Assembly (NCBI GenBank): GCA_045645805.1
Contig: JAZRJL010000078.1
Location: 1 to 11,635, forward strand
Length of the DNA: 11,635 bases
Direction of reading: 5' to 3'
From: SIG440 sp045645805
Lineage (GTDB): Bacteria; Bacillota; Clostridia; Monoglobales; Monoglobaceae
Positions 1 to 6,032 of this stretch are shown here, one piece after another. The notes beneath the pieces are model-generated. The model was not told the DNA's origin. It searched no databases and worked only from the letters and a program-made list of their open reading frames with translations. Every line of letters begins with the position of its first letter. Position 1 is the stretch's first letter. Both the position numbers and the translations under genes were made by a program.

Positions 1-88
1 TCTTTCAGGCAGAGGAGATAAGGATATTGATTATGTTTACGAAAAGTACGGCTGTGGTGAGCAGTTTAAGCTGGATTATGATATCTAA
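1..88 (+). CDS. trpB: C-terminal end of tryptophan synthase beta chain (probable, 5' truncated)
   Basis: Only the last 28 codons are present; the frame starts at base 2 and ends with TAA at 86-88. The visible peptide begins LSGRGDKDIDYVYEKYG and ends KLDYDI. The serine-glycine-rich SGRGDKD block close to the C-terminus is characteristic of the TrpB family of PLP enzymes, where the preceding GSGS/SGRGD region contacts the cofactor phosphate and the protein ends soon after. TrpB condenses indole with serine to make tryptophan in the cytoplasm. The gene would be the distal member of a trp operon lying to the left, and it is followed immediately by a hairpin terminator. Other fold-type II PLP enzymes such as TrpB2 share related motifs, and so little sequence is visible that the identity is probable rather than certain. 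Confidence 0.68.
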   Translation, partial: LSGRGDKDIDYVYEKYGCGEQFKLDYDI

Positions 89-94
89 GAAATA

Positions 95-128
95 AAAAGG
101 CTGAACGATTGATTTCGTTGAGCCTTTT
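95..128. terminator. Bidirectional rho-independent terminator between convergent genes
   Basis: AAAAGGCT at 95-102 pairs with AGCCTTTT at 121-128, and AACGA at 104-108 pairs with TCGTT at 115-119; one G/G mismatch separates the two helices. The loop is six bases. Read on the minus strand the stem is followed by TTTTTATTTCTT, a good U-tract, so it should end the minus-strand operon whose last stop is at 147. Read on the plus strand it ends the trpB-like gene, with the T run contained in the stem and followed by GTAATG. The position between two converging stop codons supports use in both directions. Confidence 0.8.
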
Positions 129-146
129 GTAATGCAACGAATATAT

Positions 147-1085
147 TTAACCCGCAAGTCCCTCGGCAATGCCCATTATGATAATTCCGGCAAATACGGC
201 AACCAGTGATGCGTAATGCTTCCAAGAAAGACGTTCCTTAAGGAATATGGAACTCCAGACAGCAGAAACAACACAGTATGCACATATTACGGGAGCGGCA
301 CCAACAGGATTTGCTGCAAGTGCATATATGTATGCAAACTGTCCTGCAGTTTCACAAATTGCGGCAAGACCTTTTGGAGATTCTTCTTTAAAGCTGAGAG
401 GTTTTTGCTTTTTTATTCCAAATACATAAACTGCCGCAACAACTGCCATAAACAGGAAGGTCAATTCATATGCTATATTTGCAACATCCTCGTCCATATA
501 ATGGAAAATATTTGTCATAAAGGTATTGCCTTCTTCCAGTATAACTGCGTCAAAGAATGTTCCAAGAGCGTCAATAAAGCAGTAAAGAACAGGAAGAAGA
601 ATTGCAAGCACGCTTTTTGTATACTTTCTGTTTGATTTAAGCTGACGTTTCAGCTTTGCTTCGTCGTCTTCGGTATATTCGGCAATGCCAAGAAGTACAA
701 CACCAAGAGAAACTATAACGATACCAACAGCGGAAAGACTGTCAACTGTCTGTCCAAGAACAACAAGACATAAAATCGCGGCAACTGCACCTGACGAATT
801 GCAGATGGGTGATGAAACCGAAAGCTCAATATATCTGAGCGAGGCATAACCGAAAATCATTGACAGTATATACATTGCAGATGCAGGCAGATAGTGAATT
901 ATATCAGTAAATGTAATTGGTGTACCTGTTGCTATTTCATAAAATGCGTGAATACCCATTACTATACCAACTGCAATAACCATCTTCCAATGACTGTACT
1001 TATCCGAGGGCTTTGAGCCCAGCTTGCTGAAAAAGTCTGAACCGCTCCAGCAAAGCATTGCTATAATTGCTATAACTAACCACAT
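147..1085 (-). CDS. EamA/DMT-family membrane transporter
   Basis: This is a 312-residue, strongly hydrophobic protein with about ten predicted membrane helices in two halves. The N-terminal half (about 1-135) begins with the Trp/Gly/Ser pattern typical of EamA repeats (AMLCWSGSDFFSKLG). The C-terminal half (about 155-308) ends with a second copy carrying the FLKERLSWKH signature and a final glycine-rich helix. A basic, acidic-flanked cytoplasmic loop (about 138-158) joins the halves. EamA proteins export or import small metabolites such as amino acids and nucleotides through the inner membrane; the substrate cannot be read from sequence. The start is well supported: GGAGGAA lies just upstream and overlaps the last codons and stop of the preceding gene, with only three bases between stop and ATG, implying translational coupling. 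The partner gene encodes a PLP lyase-like enzyme, so export of an amino-acid-derived product is a reasonable inference. Confidence 0.87.
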   Translation of the reverse strand: MWLVIAIIAMLCWSGSDFFSKLGSKPSDKYSHWKMVIAVGIVMGIHAFYEIATGTPITFTDIIHYLPASAMYILSMIFGYASLRYIELSVSSPICNSSGAVAAILCLVVLGQTVDSLSAVGIVIVSLGVVLLGIAEYTEDDEAKLKRQLKSNRKYTKSVLAILLPVLYCFIDALGTFFDAVILEEGNTFMTNIFHYMDEDVANIAYELTFLFMAVVAAVYVFGIKKQKPLSFKEESPKGLAAICETAGQFAYIYALAANPVGAAPVICAYCVVSAVWSSIFLKERLSWKHYASLVAVFAGIIIMGIAEGLAG

Positions 1086-1088
1086 AAA

Positions 1089-2393
1089 TTATTCCTCCAA
1101 TAAACTTTTTAATATTTCTTTGTCAATACATCCGTCATCAATCATTGCCTGAACGGATTTAAGTATCCCGAGCTTTGCGTGGGCATAGGTTATGCCGCCC
1201 TGGAAGTAAACTGCATAAGGCTCTCTAAGCGGTGCATCGGCACTAAGCTCAATGGATGAGCCTTGAACGAAAGCTCCTGCTGCCATAATAACCTGTGAAT
1301 CATAGCCGGGCATATCACCGGGTACAGGAGTTACGTAGCTGTCAACGGGAGCTGCTGCCTGAATACCCTTGCAGAATGCAATTACATTTTCGGGGGTTTT
1401 AAGCTCAACAGCTTGAATTATGTCGTGACGACTTTCGGTTGCATTGGGAACGCAGCGAAAACCAAGTTTTTCGTAAATATTCGCGGCAAATATTGCACCT
1501 TTTAATGCACCCGCAACAACGGTGGGTGACATAAAAAGTCCTTGATAGAACTGACGTAGCATACCCATATTTGTTCCAACCTCTTTGCCGAGACCGGGAG
1601 CAGTAAGACGATAAGCGCAGTTTTCGATACATTTTTTTGTTCCGCAGATATAACCGCCCGAGGGTGCAAGACCGCCGCCAAGATTTTTAATCAGCGAGCC
1701 GACAATCATATCTGCACCAAAATTCGATGGCTCGATTTTTTCTACAAATTCGCCGTAGCAGTTGTCTACCATACAGATAACATCAGGTTTAATTTCTTTA
1801 ACAAATTTTATAAGTGAGGCAATCTTTTCAACCGAAAAGGTTTCACGGGTCTGATAACCCTTTGAACGCTGAATGGTCACAAGCTTTGTTTTGTCGTTTA
1901 TTGCCTTGCGGATACCATCAAAATCAAAGCTGTCATCAGCCAGCAAATCTACCTGCCGATAAGTAACCCCATATTCTGCAAGTGAGCCTGGGGAGGAGCG
2001 GATGCCTATTACCCCCTCAAGGGTATCATACGGCTTGCCTGCCGGAGACAAAAGCTCGTCACCGGGTCTTAAATTTGCACTTAGTGCAAGGGCAAGGGCG
2101 TGAGTTCCGCAGGTTATCTGGGGTCTTACAAGGGCATCCTCGGTGTCGAAACAATCGGCATACACACGTTCTAAGGTATCTCTGCCCATATCGTCATAGC
2201 CGTAACCTGTGCTTTCGGTAAAGCAGGCAGCATCAACACGGTTTTTCTGCATGGCGGAAATGACTTTCATCTGATTGTATTCGGCAGTTTTATCTATTTC
2301 CTTAAAGCGATTTTCAAGCTTTGCAAGGATTTTCTCGCCAAAACAAAACAGCTCGTCGGATACTCCCATTGATTTATATATATTCTCTGTCAT
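1089..2393 (-). CDS. Methionine gamma-lyase family / aluminium resistance (YnbB-like) PLP enzyme
   Basis: The predicted protein has 434 residues and matches the Alum_res family of fold-type I PLP enzymes related to cystathionine and methionine gamma-lyases. Visible hallmarks include an N-terminal TGYGYDDMGRD segment, the cofactor-binding RPQITCGTHAL stretch, a MVDNCYGEF block carrying the aspartate that contacts the pyridine nitrogen, and GSLIKNLGGG with the probable Schiff-base lysine at K236. A G-P/E-G-rich C-terminal half (PGDMPGYDSQV, YFQGGITYAHAK) follows. Family members are annotated as C-S lyases or aluminium resistance proteins, but the true reaction is poorly established. An upstream in-frame ATG at 2408 is less likely: the bases around it (ATGGAGG) form the Shine-Dalgarno for the ATG at 2393, eight bases on. 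The gene leads a two-gene operon with the transporter downstream and has a consensus promoter at 2430-2458. Confidence 0.88.
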   Translation of the reverse strand: MTENIYKSMGVSDELFCFGEKILAKLENRFKEIDKTAEYNQMKVISAMQKNRVDAACFTESTGYGYDDMGRDTLERVYADCFDTEDALVRPQITCGTHALALALSANLRPGDELLSPAGKPYDTLEGVIGIRSSPGSLAEYGVTYRQVDLLADDSFDFDGIRKAINDKTKLVTIQRSKGYQTRETFSVEKIASLIKFVKEIKPDVICMVDNCYGEFVEKIEPSNFGADMIVGSLIKNLGGGLAPSGGYICGTKKCIENCAYRLTAPGLGKEVGTNMGMLRQFYQGLFMSPTVVAGALKGAIFAANIYEKLGFRCVPNATESRHDIIQAVELKTPENVIAFCKGIQAAAPVDSYVTPVPGDMPGYDSQVIMAAGAFVQGSSIELSADAPLREPYAVYFQGGITYAHAKLGILKSVQAMIDDGCIDKEILKSLLEE

Positions 2394-2429
2394 TGTGCAA
2401 GCCTCCATTTTAACTCTTTACAAGGTAAA

Positions 2430-2458
2430 ATTATACATTAACTGTCAAAATTAGTCAA
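2430..2458 (-). promoter_or_regulatory. Sigma-A promoter for the PLP enzyme/transporter operon
   Basis: On the minus strand TTGACT (plus 2453-2458) is followed after exactly 17 bases by a perfect TATAAT (plus 2430-2435). Transcription would start near 2423, giving a leader of roughly 30 bases before the ATG at 2393. A second TTGACA (plus 2443-2448) sits inside the spacer only seven bases from the -10 box and is too close to act as a -35 element. Confidence 0.75.
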
Positions 2459-2517
2459 TAAAAAATTTTTTTCATTAACACTTTATTAATAAAAAAAGAC
2501 TGGCTTTTTTAAAATAT

Positions 2518-2546
2518 ATATGGTATACTTGACTTGATTGTATAAT
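2518..2546 (+). promoter_or_regulatory. Probable promoter for the LOG-proA-relQ operon
   Basis: The A+T-rich divergent region contains a perfect TATAAT at 2541-2546 and, just upstream, an extended -10-like TGGTATACT at 2521-2529. Neither has a good -35 hexamer at 16-18 bases (ATATGG for the first, TGGCTT at 2501-2506 for the second), so the exact element is uncertain. A start from TATAAT near 2553 would leave about 20 bases to the ATG at 2574, with the GGAGGG ribosome binding site at 2561-2566 inside it. Confidence 0.45.
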
Positions 2547-2573
2547 ATGATTATCTCATTGGAGGGATGATTT

Positions 2574-3161
2574 ATGAATATATGCGTATATGGTGCGTCA
2601 AGCAATAAAATTGATAAGGAATATATCCTTGCCGGTGAGATTCTTGGTGAGGAAATGGCAAAACGTGGACACACCCTTATCTTTGGGGCAGGTGCAAACG
2701 GACTTATGGGAGCTGTTGCACGGGGAATTACAAAGGGTGGCGGTGAGCTGATTGGCATTGTTCCGTCTTTTTTCAATGCAGACGGTGTTCTTTACGACAA
2801 ATGCACAAAGCTTATTCGTACAGAAACAATGCGTGAAAGAAAACAGCTTCTTGAGGATATGTCTGACGCATTTATTATGTCCCCCGGTGGAATAGGTACC
2901 TTTGAGGAATTTTTTGAAATTATGACACTTAAACAGCTTGCCCGTCACAACAAGGCTATTGCTGTTCTTAATACAAAAAACTACTATGACCCTATCGACA
3001 GCTATTTAAAGGCTGTTATGGATGCTGGCTTTATGCGAGAGGAATCACTTTCTCTTTATAAAATGTTTATGAGCCCAGGGGAAACCCTTGATTATATTGA
3101 AAGCTATATTCCACAGGAGTTCGATATTGAAGATATGAAGCATATAGGGGTAGCAAATTAA
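2574..3161 (+). CDS. LOG family phosphoribohydrolase (cytokinin-activating-type, TIGR00730)
   Basis: This 195-residue protein matches the usual size of LOG proteins, Rossmann-fold enzymes formerly annotated as lysine decarboxylases. It carries the nucleotide-binding GAGANGLMG loop (residues 38-46), the conserved M-R-E-R-K stretch (86-90), and the family signature PGGxGTxxE (PGGIGTFEE, 104-112), which supplies the catalytic glutamate and phosphate-binding glycines. Known members split ribose 5-phosphate from N6-modified or plain AMP-type nucleotides. In a bacterium the job is probably nucleotide salvage or housecleaning rather than hormone signalling, though this is inference. GGAGGG precedes the ATG by seven bases. 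Its stop codon overlaps the AAGGAG site of proA, 12 bases upstream of that gene, so the two are almost certainly co-transcribed. Confidence 0.93.
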   Translation: MNICVYGASSNKIDKEYILAGEILGEEMAKRGHTLIFGAGANGLMGAVARGITKGGGELIGIVPSFFNADGVLYDKCTKLIRTETMRERKQLLEDMSDAFIMSPGGIGTFEEFFEIMTLKQLARHNKAIAVLNTKNYYDPIDSYLKAVMDAGFMREESLSLYKMFMSPGETLDYIESYIPQEFDIEDMKHIGVAN

Positions 3162-3173
3162 GGAGAAATAAAA

Positions 3174-4418
3174 ATGGAAGAACTGATAGAAAAAGGTCGG
3201 CTTGCAAAGCAGGCGGCGGCAAAGCTTGCCCTGCTTTCGGCAGACGTTAAAAATAAAGCCCTGATTGATGCGGCGTCAGCATTGGTTGAAAATACAGAAT
3301 ATATTCTTGTCGAAAACAAGGCTGACATAGATGCTGCACGGAAAAATGGAATGAATGAGGGTCTTATAGACCGCCTTATGCTGAATGCTGACAGAATAAA
3401 GGCAATTGCAGAGGGTGTGAGACAGATTGCAGCTCTCCCCGACCCCATTGGAGAGGTTTTGTCCGAGGTTAAAAGACCAAACGGACTTCATATAGGCAAG
3501 ATGCGTGTACCCCTTGGAGTTTGCGGAATTATCTATGAGGCACGCCCCAACGTAACAGCGGATGCAGCAGCACTATGTCTGAAATCAGGTAATGCCTGCA
3601 TTTTAAGATGCGGAAAAGAGGCACATCGGTCAAGTATGGCGATTACACAGGTAATCCGCGGGGCAATAAAGGCAGCAGGACTTCCTGAGGATGCCGCCTC
3701 CTTGGTTGAGGATACTTCACGTGAAAGTGCTGTTGCACTTATGAAGCTTAATAAATACCTTGATGTAATCATTCCCCGGGGCGGTGCGGGGCTTATTCGT
3801 ACTGTGGTTGAAAACGCAACCGTACCTGCTATTGAAACGGGTACGGGAAATTGTCATGTTTATGTGGATTCCTCGGCGGATTTTGAAATGGCAAAGGATA
3901 TAGTTATCAATGCCAAAACTTCAAGACCGTCTGTTTGCAATGCCGAAGAAAAGCTGCTTGTAAACCGTGAAATTGCAGAGGAGTTTCTTGGCATAATTTT
4001 GCCTGCACTTGCCCAAAAGGGTGTAGAAATTGTGGGTGATGATGATGTATGCCGTATTTATCCGGATTCGATTTTGGCAGCAGAAGAGACCTGGGACGAG
4101 GAATATCTTGCTCTTAAAATAGGCGTTAAGGTTGTTGAAAGTCTTGACGAGGCAATTGATCATATCAATCGCCACGGCAGCCGTCATTCTGAGGCGATAA
4201 TTACCAAAAGCTATGAAAACTCACAGCGGTTTTTGGAAGAGGTTGATGCTGCAGCGGTATATGTAAATGCATCGACAAGGTTTACAGACGGATTTGAGTT
4301 TGGTTATGGTGCGGAAATAGGAATCAGCACCCAAAAGCTTCATGCAAGAGGTCCTATGGGCCTTGAAGCTCTTACAACAACAAAATACATTATCCGCGGA
4401 AACGGACAGATAAGATAA
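3174..4418 (+). CDS. proA: Gamma-glutamyl phosphate reductase
   Basis: The 414-residue product is the normal length for ProA, an aldehyde-dehydrogenase-superfamily enzyme that reduces gamma-glutamyl phosphate with NADPH to glutamate 5-semialdehyde, the second step of proline synthesis. Recognisable blocks include VPLGVCGIIYEARPNVT, the glycine-rich IIPRGGAGLI, the SRPSVCNAEEKLL motif with catalytic cysteine C255, and the C-terminal FGYGAEIGISTQKLHARGPMGLEALTTTKY signature (given here in two joined pieces of the conserved tail: the QKLHARGP core and TTTKY). The start has AAGGAG at 3160-3165, overlapping the upstream stop. The usual partner proB (glutamate 5-kinase) is absent from the window: upstream is the LOG gene and downstream, 18 bases away, the alarmone synthetase. 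proB must be elsewhere if the pathway is complete. Confidence 0.97.
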   Translation: MEELIEKGRLAKQAAAKLALLSADVKNKALIDAASALVENTEYILVENKADIDAARKNGMNEGLIDRLMLNADRIKAIAEGVRQIAALPDPIGEVLSEVKRPNGLHIGKMRVPLGVCGIIYEARPNVTADAAALCLKSGNACILRCGKEAHRSSMAITQVIRGAIKAAGLPEDAASLVEDTSRESAVALMKLNKYLDVIIPRGGAGLIRTVVENATVPAIETGTGNCHVYVDSSADFEMAKDIVINAKTSRPSVCNAEEKLLVNREIAEEFLGIILPALAQKGVEIVGDDDVCRIYPDSILAAEETWDEEYLALKIGVKVVESLDEAIDHINRHGSRHSEAIITKSYENSQRFLEEVDAAAVYVNASTRFTDGFEFGYGAEIGISTQKLHARGPMGLEALTTTKYIIRGNGQIR

Positions 4419-4436
4419 ACCTGAAAGGATAGCATC

Positions 4437-5111
4437 ATGGAAAAGGAATTAAGCAAGGCAACGATTTTGCCGATAAATATTCCCGAGGATACGGCACATA
4501 TATTTGAGCAGACCGCACGGGAATTTGAAGAAATTATGATGATGTATCAGTGTGCCATACAAGAGGTTACCACAAAGCTTGAGGTTTTAAGCCGTGAAAT
4601 GTCAGTGCGTAACAACCGAAACCCCATTGAAACAATTAAGTACCGCATCAAAAAACCAAAAAGCATTGCTGAAAAGCTTAAGCGGAATGGTTTTGATGTG
4701 TCTGTTGCCTCCATATCCGAAAACCTTAACGATGTGGCAGGGGTTAGGGTTATATGCTCTTTTATTGAGGATATTTACACTGTGGCAAAAATGCTTACAA
4801 ATCAGGATGACATACATCTTTTAAAGGTTAAGGATTATATCAAAAACCCAAAAGAAAACGGTTACCGAAGCTATCATATGATTGTTGAAATCCCTGTGTT
4901 TTTTTCTGACAGAAAGCAGTATATGCGTGTTGAGGTTCAGATACGTACAATGGCGATGGACTTTTGGGCAAGTCTTGAGCATCACGTTAAATATAAAAAG
5001 GATATTCCTGAGTCCGAGGAGATGGCAAAGCGTCTTAAAAAATGTGCAGATGTTATTGCCAGCACTGATGAGGAAATGCAAAATATTGCACAGGAGATAA
5101 AGCTTGTTTAA
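4437..5111 (+). CDS. relQ: Small alarmone synthetase, RelQ/YjbM type (GTP pyrophosphokinase)
   Basis: This 224-residue single-domain RelA/SpoT-type synthetase has no HD hydrolase, TGS or ACT domain, which fits the small alarmone synthetases of Firmicutes (usually about 210 residues). Diagnostic motifs are the N-terminal helix, the basic K-Y-R-I-K-K-P-K segment (68-75) that contacts ATP, LNDVAGVRVI with D99, G102 and R104, KDYIKNPKENGYRSYHM (132-148) containing the GTP-stacking tyrosine, and VEVQIRTMAMDFWASLEH (165-182) with the catalytic glutamate E166. RelQ proteins form tetramers in the cytoplasm and transfer pyrophosphate from ATP to GDP/GTP, and many are regulated by transcription. Here the gene follows proA by 18 bases behind GAAAGGA, so its expression appears tied to that operon. 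No U-rich terminator is evident directly after it. Confidence 0.93.
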   Translation: MEKELSKATILPINIPEDTAHIFEQTAREFEEIMMMYQCAIQEVTTKLEVLSREMSVRNNRNPIETIKYRIKKPKSIAEKLKRNGFDVSVASISENLNDVAGVRVICSFIEDIYTVAKMLTNQDDIHLLKVKDYIKNPKENGYRSYHMIVEIPVFFSDRKQYMRVEVQIRTMAMDFWASLEHHVKYKKDIPESEEMAKRLKKCADVIASTDEEMQNIAQEIKLV

Positions 5112-5143
5112 AAAAATTTTATTTTTATGCAACCTTTAATTTG

Positions 5144-5166
5144 TATAAAAAGTATTACATATGTAA
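5144..5166. promoter_or_regulatory. Candidate operator palindrome next to a -10-like box, upstream of the lipoprotein gene
   Basis: TATAAA at 5144-5149, directly preceded by TG, resembles a -10 box but has no good -35 hexamer. Directly downstream lies the perfect 12-base palindrome TTACATATGTAA (5155-5166). It extends to GTATTACATATGTAAAAC (5152-5169) with a single A/A mismatch. The placement near a transcription start would suit a dimeric repressor, but the region is A+T rich and such palindromes occur by chance. The 80-base gap otherwise holds only the AAGGAGA ribosome binding site at 5177-5183. Confidence 0.3.
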
Positions 5167-5191
5167 AACATTATTTAAGGAGAAAAAACTT

Positions 5192-5935
5192 ATGAAAAAA
5201 ATTATTTCTATTATTTTAACAGTTACACTTGTTATTTTTGCTTTTGCCGCTTGCGGTAAAAAGAATAACGAAAATGAAGTGATTGAGGAAAATCAGGCTG
5301 TTGTTGAAAACAACGCAAACGTTGAAAATGGCGACGATAAGGCTGAGGAAGGTAAAACAGAGGAAACGGACAAAAAGCCTCAGGCAAAGCCTGAAGTAAA
5401 ACCCGAGGCAAACCCCGAAGTAAAACCTGAGGTTAAACCCGAAACAAAACCTGAGACAAAACCGGAAGTTAAACCCGAGGTAAAGCCTGAAACCCAACAG
5501 CCTGAAGTAAAACCCGAACCCAAGCCTGAAACAAGTACACCTGCAACTCTTGGAAATACTTTGCTTGCAGACTTCAAAGTGAAGGCTGCATCAATGAACA
5601 CTCTTGCACTTGCCGAGGCTCTTGTTACAAACCCCGTTATTCAGTTCAGCGGCGGTGCAATGCCTGTTGAACCCGGTCTTTTGTCAGGCTTTGGCAATAC
5701 CGAAATTACCGGCTTTAAAGAGGGCGCAGTATTTATGCCTATGATTGGCTCGATTGCCTTTGTAGGTTATGTATTTGAGCTTGAAAATGCGGCTGATGTA
5801 TCAGGGTTTATTTCAAAGCTCAGAAGCAGTGCGGATATGAGATGGAATATCTGTGTTGAAGCCGAAGAAATGGTTACCGGAAGTGTGGGAACAAAAGTAT
5901 TCTTTGTAATGTGTCCCACAAGTCTTGAGGGATAA
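5192..5935 (+). CDS. Secreted lipoprotein with K-P-E-x repeat stalk and unrecognised C-terminal domain
   Basis: The product has 247 residues. It opens with MKK, a hydrophobic stretch and a lipobox-like FAAC, predicting lipidation at C21 and anchoring on the outer face of the membrane; phenylalanine at -3 is unusual but tolerated in Firmicutes. Residues 22-65 are an Asn/Glu-rich acidic linker, 66-114 are twelve tandem K-P-E-[VAT] tetrapeptides forming an extended stalk, and about 120-247 is a compact domain ending GTKVFFVMCPTSLEG. I do not recognise that domain with confidence; its general layout recalls DUF4358-type lipoproteins found near MBOAT/DHHW genes, which is only a guess. The ATG at 5192 is chosen because AAGGAGA lies eight bases upstream and a signal peptide follows directly; an in-frame TTG at 5141 would add 17 residues with no ribosome binding site. 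The gene precedes the MBOAT/DHHW pair, suggesting a surface role. Confidence 0.82.
   Translation: MKKIISIILTVTLVIFAFAACGKKNNENEVIEENQAVVENNANVENGDDKAEEGKTEETDKKPQAKPEVKPEANPEVKPEVKPETKPETKPEVKPEVKPETQQPEVKPEPKPETSTPATLGNTLLADFKVKAASMNTLALAEALVTNPVIQFSGGAMPVEPGLLSGFGNTEITGFKEGAVFMPMIGSIAFVGYVFELENAADVSGFISKLRSSADMRWNICVEAEEMVTGSVGTKVFFVMCPTSLEG
5387..5533 (+). repeat. In-frame 12-bp tandem repeat encoding (K-P-E-x)n
   Basis: Twelve consecutive units of the type AAR-CCN-GAR-NNN encode KPEV, KPEA, NPEV, KPEV, KPET, KPET, KPEV, KPEV, KPET, QPEV, KPEP and KPET, with one extra Gln between the ninth and tenth. Codons vary between units (CCC, CCT, CCG; GAA, GAG), so the array is old enough to have diverged at third positions while keeping the peptide. 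Such Pro/Glu/Lys arrays typically span the cell wall in Gram-positive surface proteins. Confidence 0.93.
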
Positions 5936-5969
5936 ATTTTTAAAATACGGGATATATGGGGAAACCTCT

Positions 5970-6000
5970 AACGGGGGTCCCCGATACCCCGTTTTGTTTT
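5970..6000 (+). terminator. GC-rich hairpin terminator (or attenuator) before the MBOAT gene
   Basis: AACGGGG at 5970-5976 pairs perfectly with CCCCGTT at 5987-5993 across a ten-base loop and is followed by TTGTTTT, the form of a rho-independent terminator. The sequence just upstream can form a competing structure: GGGGA at 5958-5962 pairs with TCCCC at 5978-5982, inside the terminator loop, and CGGG near 5948 can pair with CCCG near 5988. Only 32 bases remain between the T-tract and the MBOAT start, leaving little space for a separate promoter. Confidence 0.68.
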
Positions 6001-6032
6001 GTAATTTACAATATACCAAGGAGAAATAAACT

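Noticed and set aside
2394..2408. Upstream ATG start for the PLP enzyme
   Set aside because: The ATGGAGG there provides the Shine-Dalgarno for the ATG at 2393, and no ribosome binding site precedes it.
2492..2510. AAAAAAG/CTTTTTT hairpin in the divergent intergenic region
   Set aside because: Only one G-C pair and a five-base loop; simple A/T runs form such repeats by chance and no gene ends here on either strand.
5141..5191. Upstream TTG start for the lipoprotein
   Set aside because: It has no ribosome binding site and would put 17 polar residues in front of a well-formed lipoprotein signal peptide.
5216..5601. Minus-strand open frames rich in Gly/Phe/Ser opposite the lipoprotein repeat
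   Set aside because: They are antisense shadows of the K-P-E-x repeat, which lacks stops in other frames because of its low complexity.
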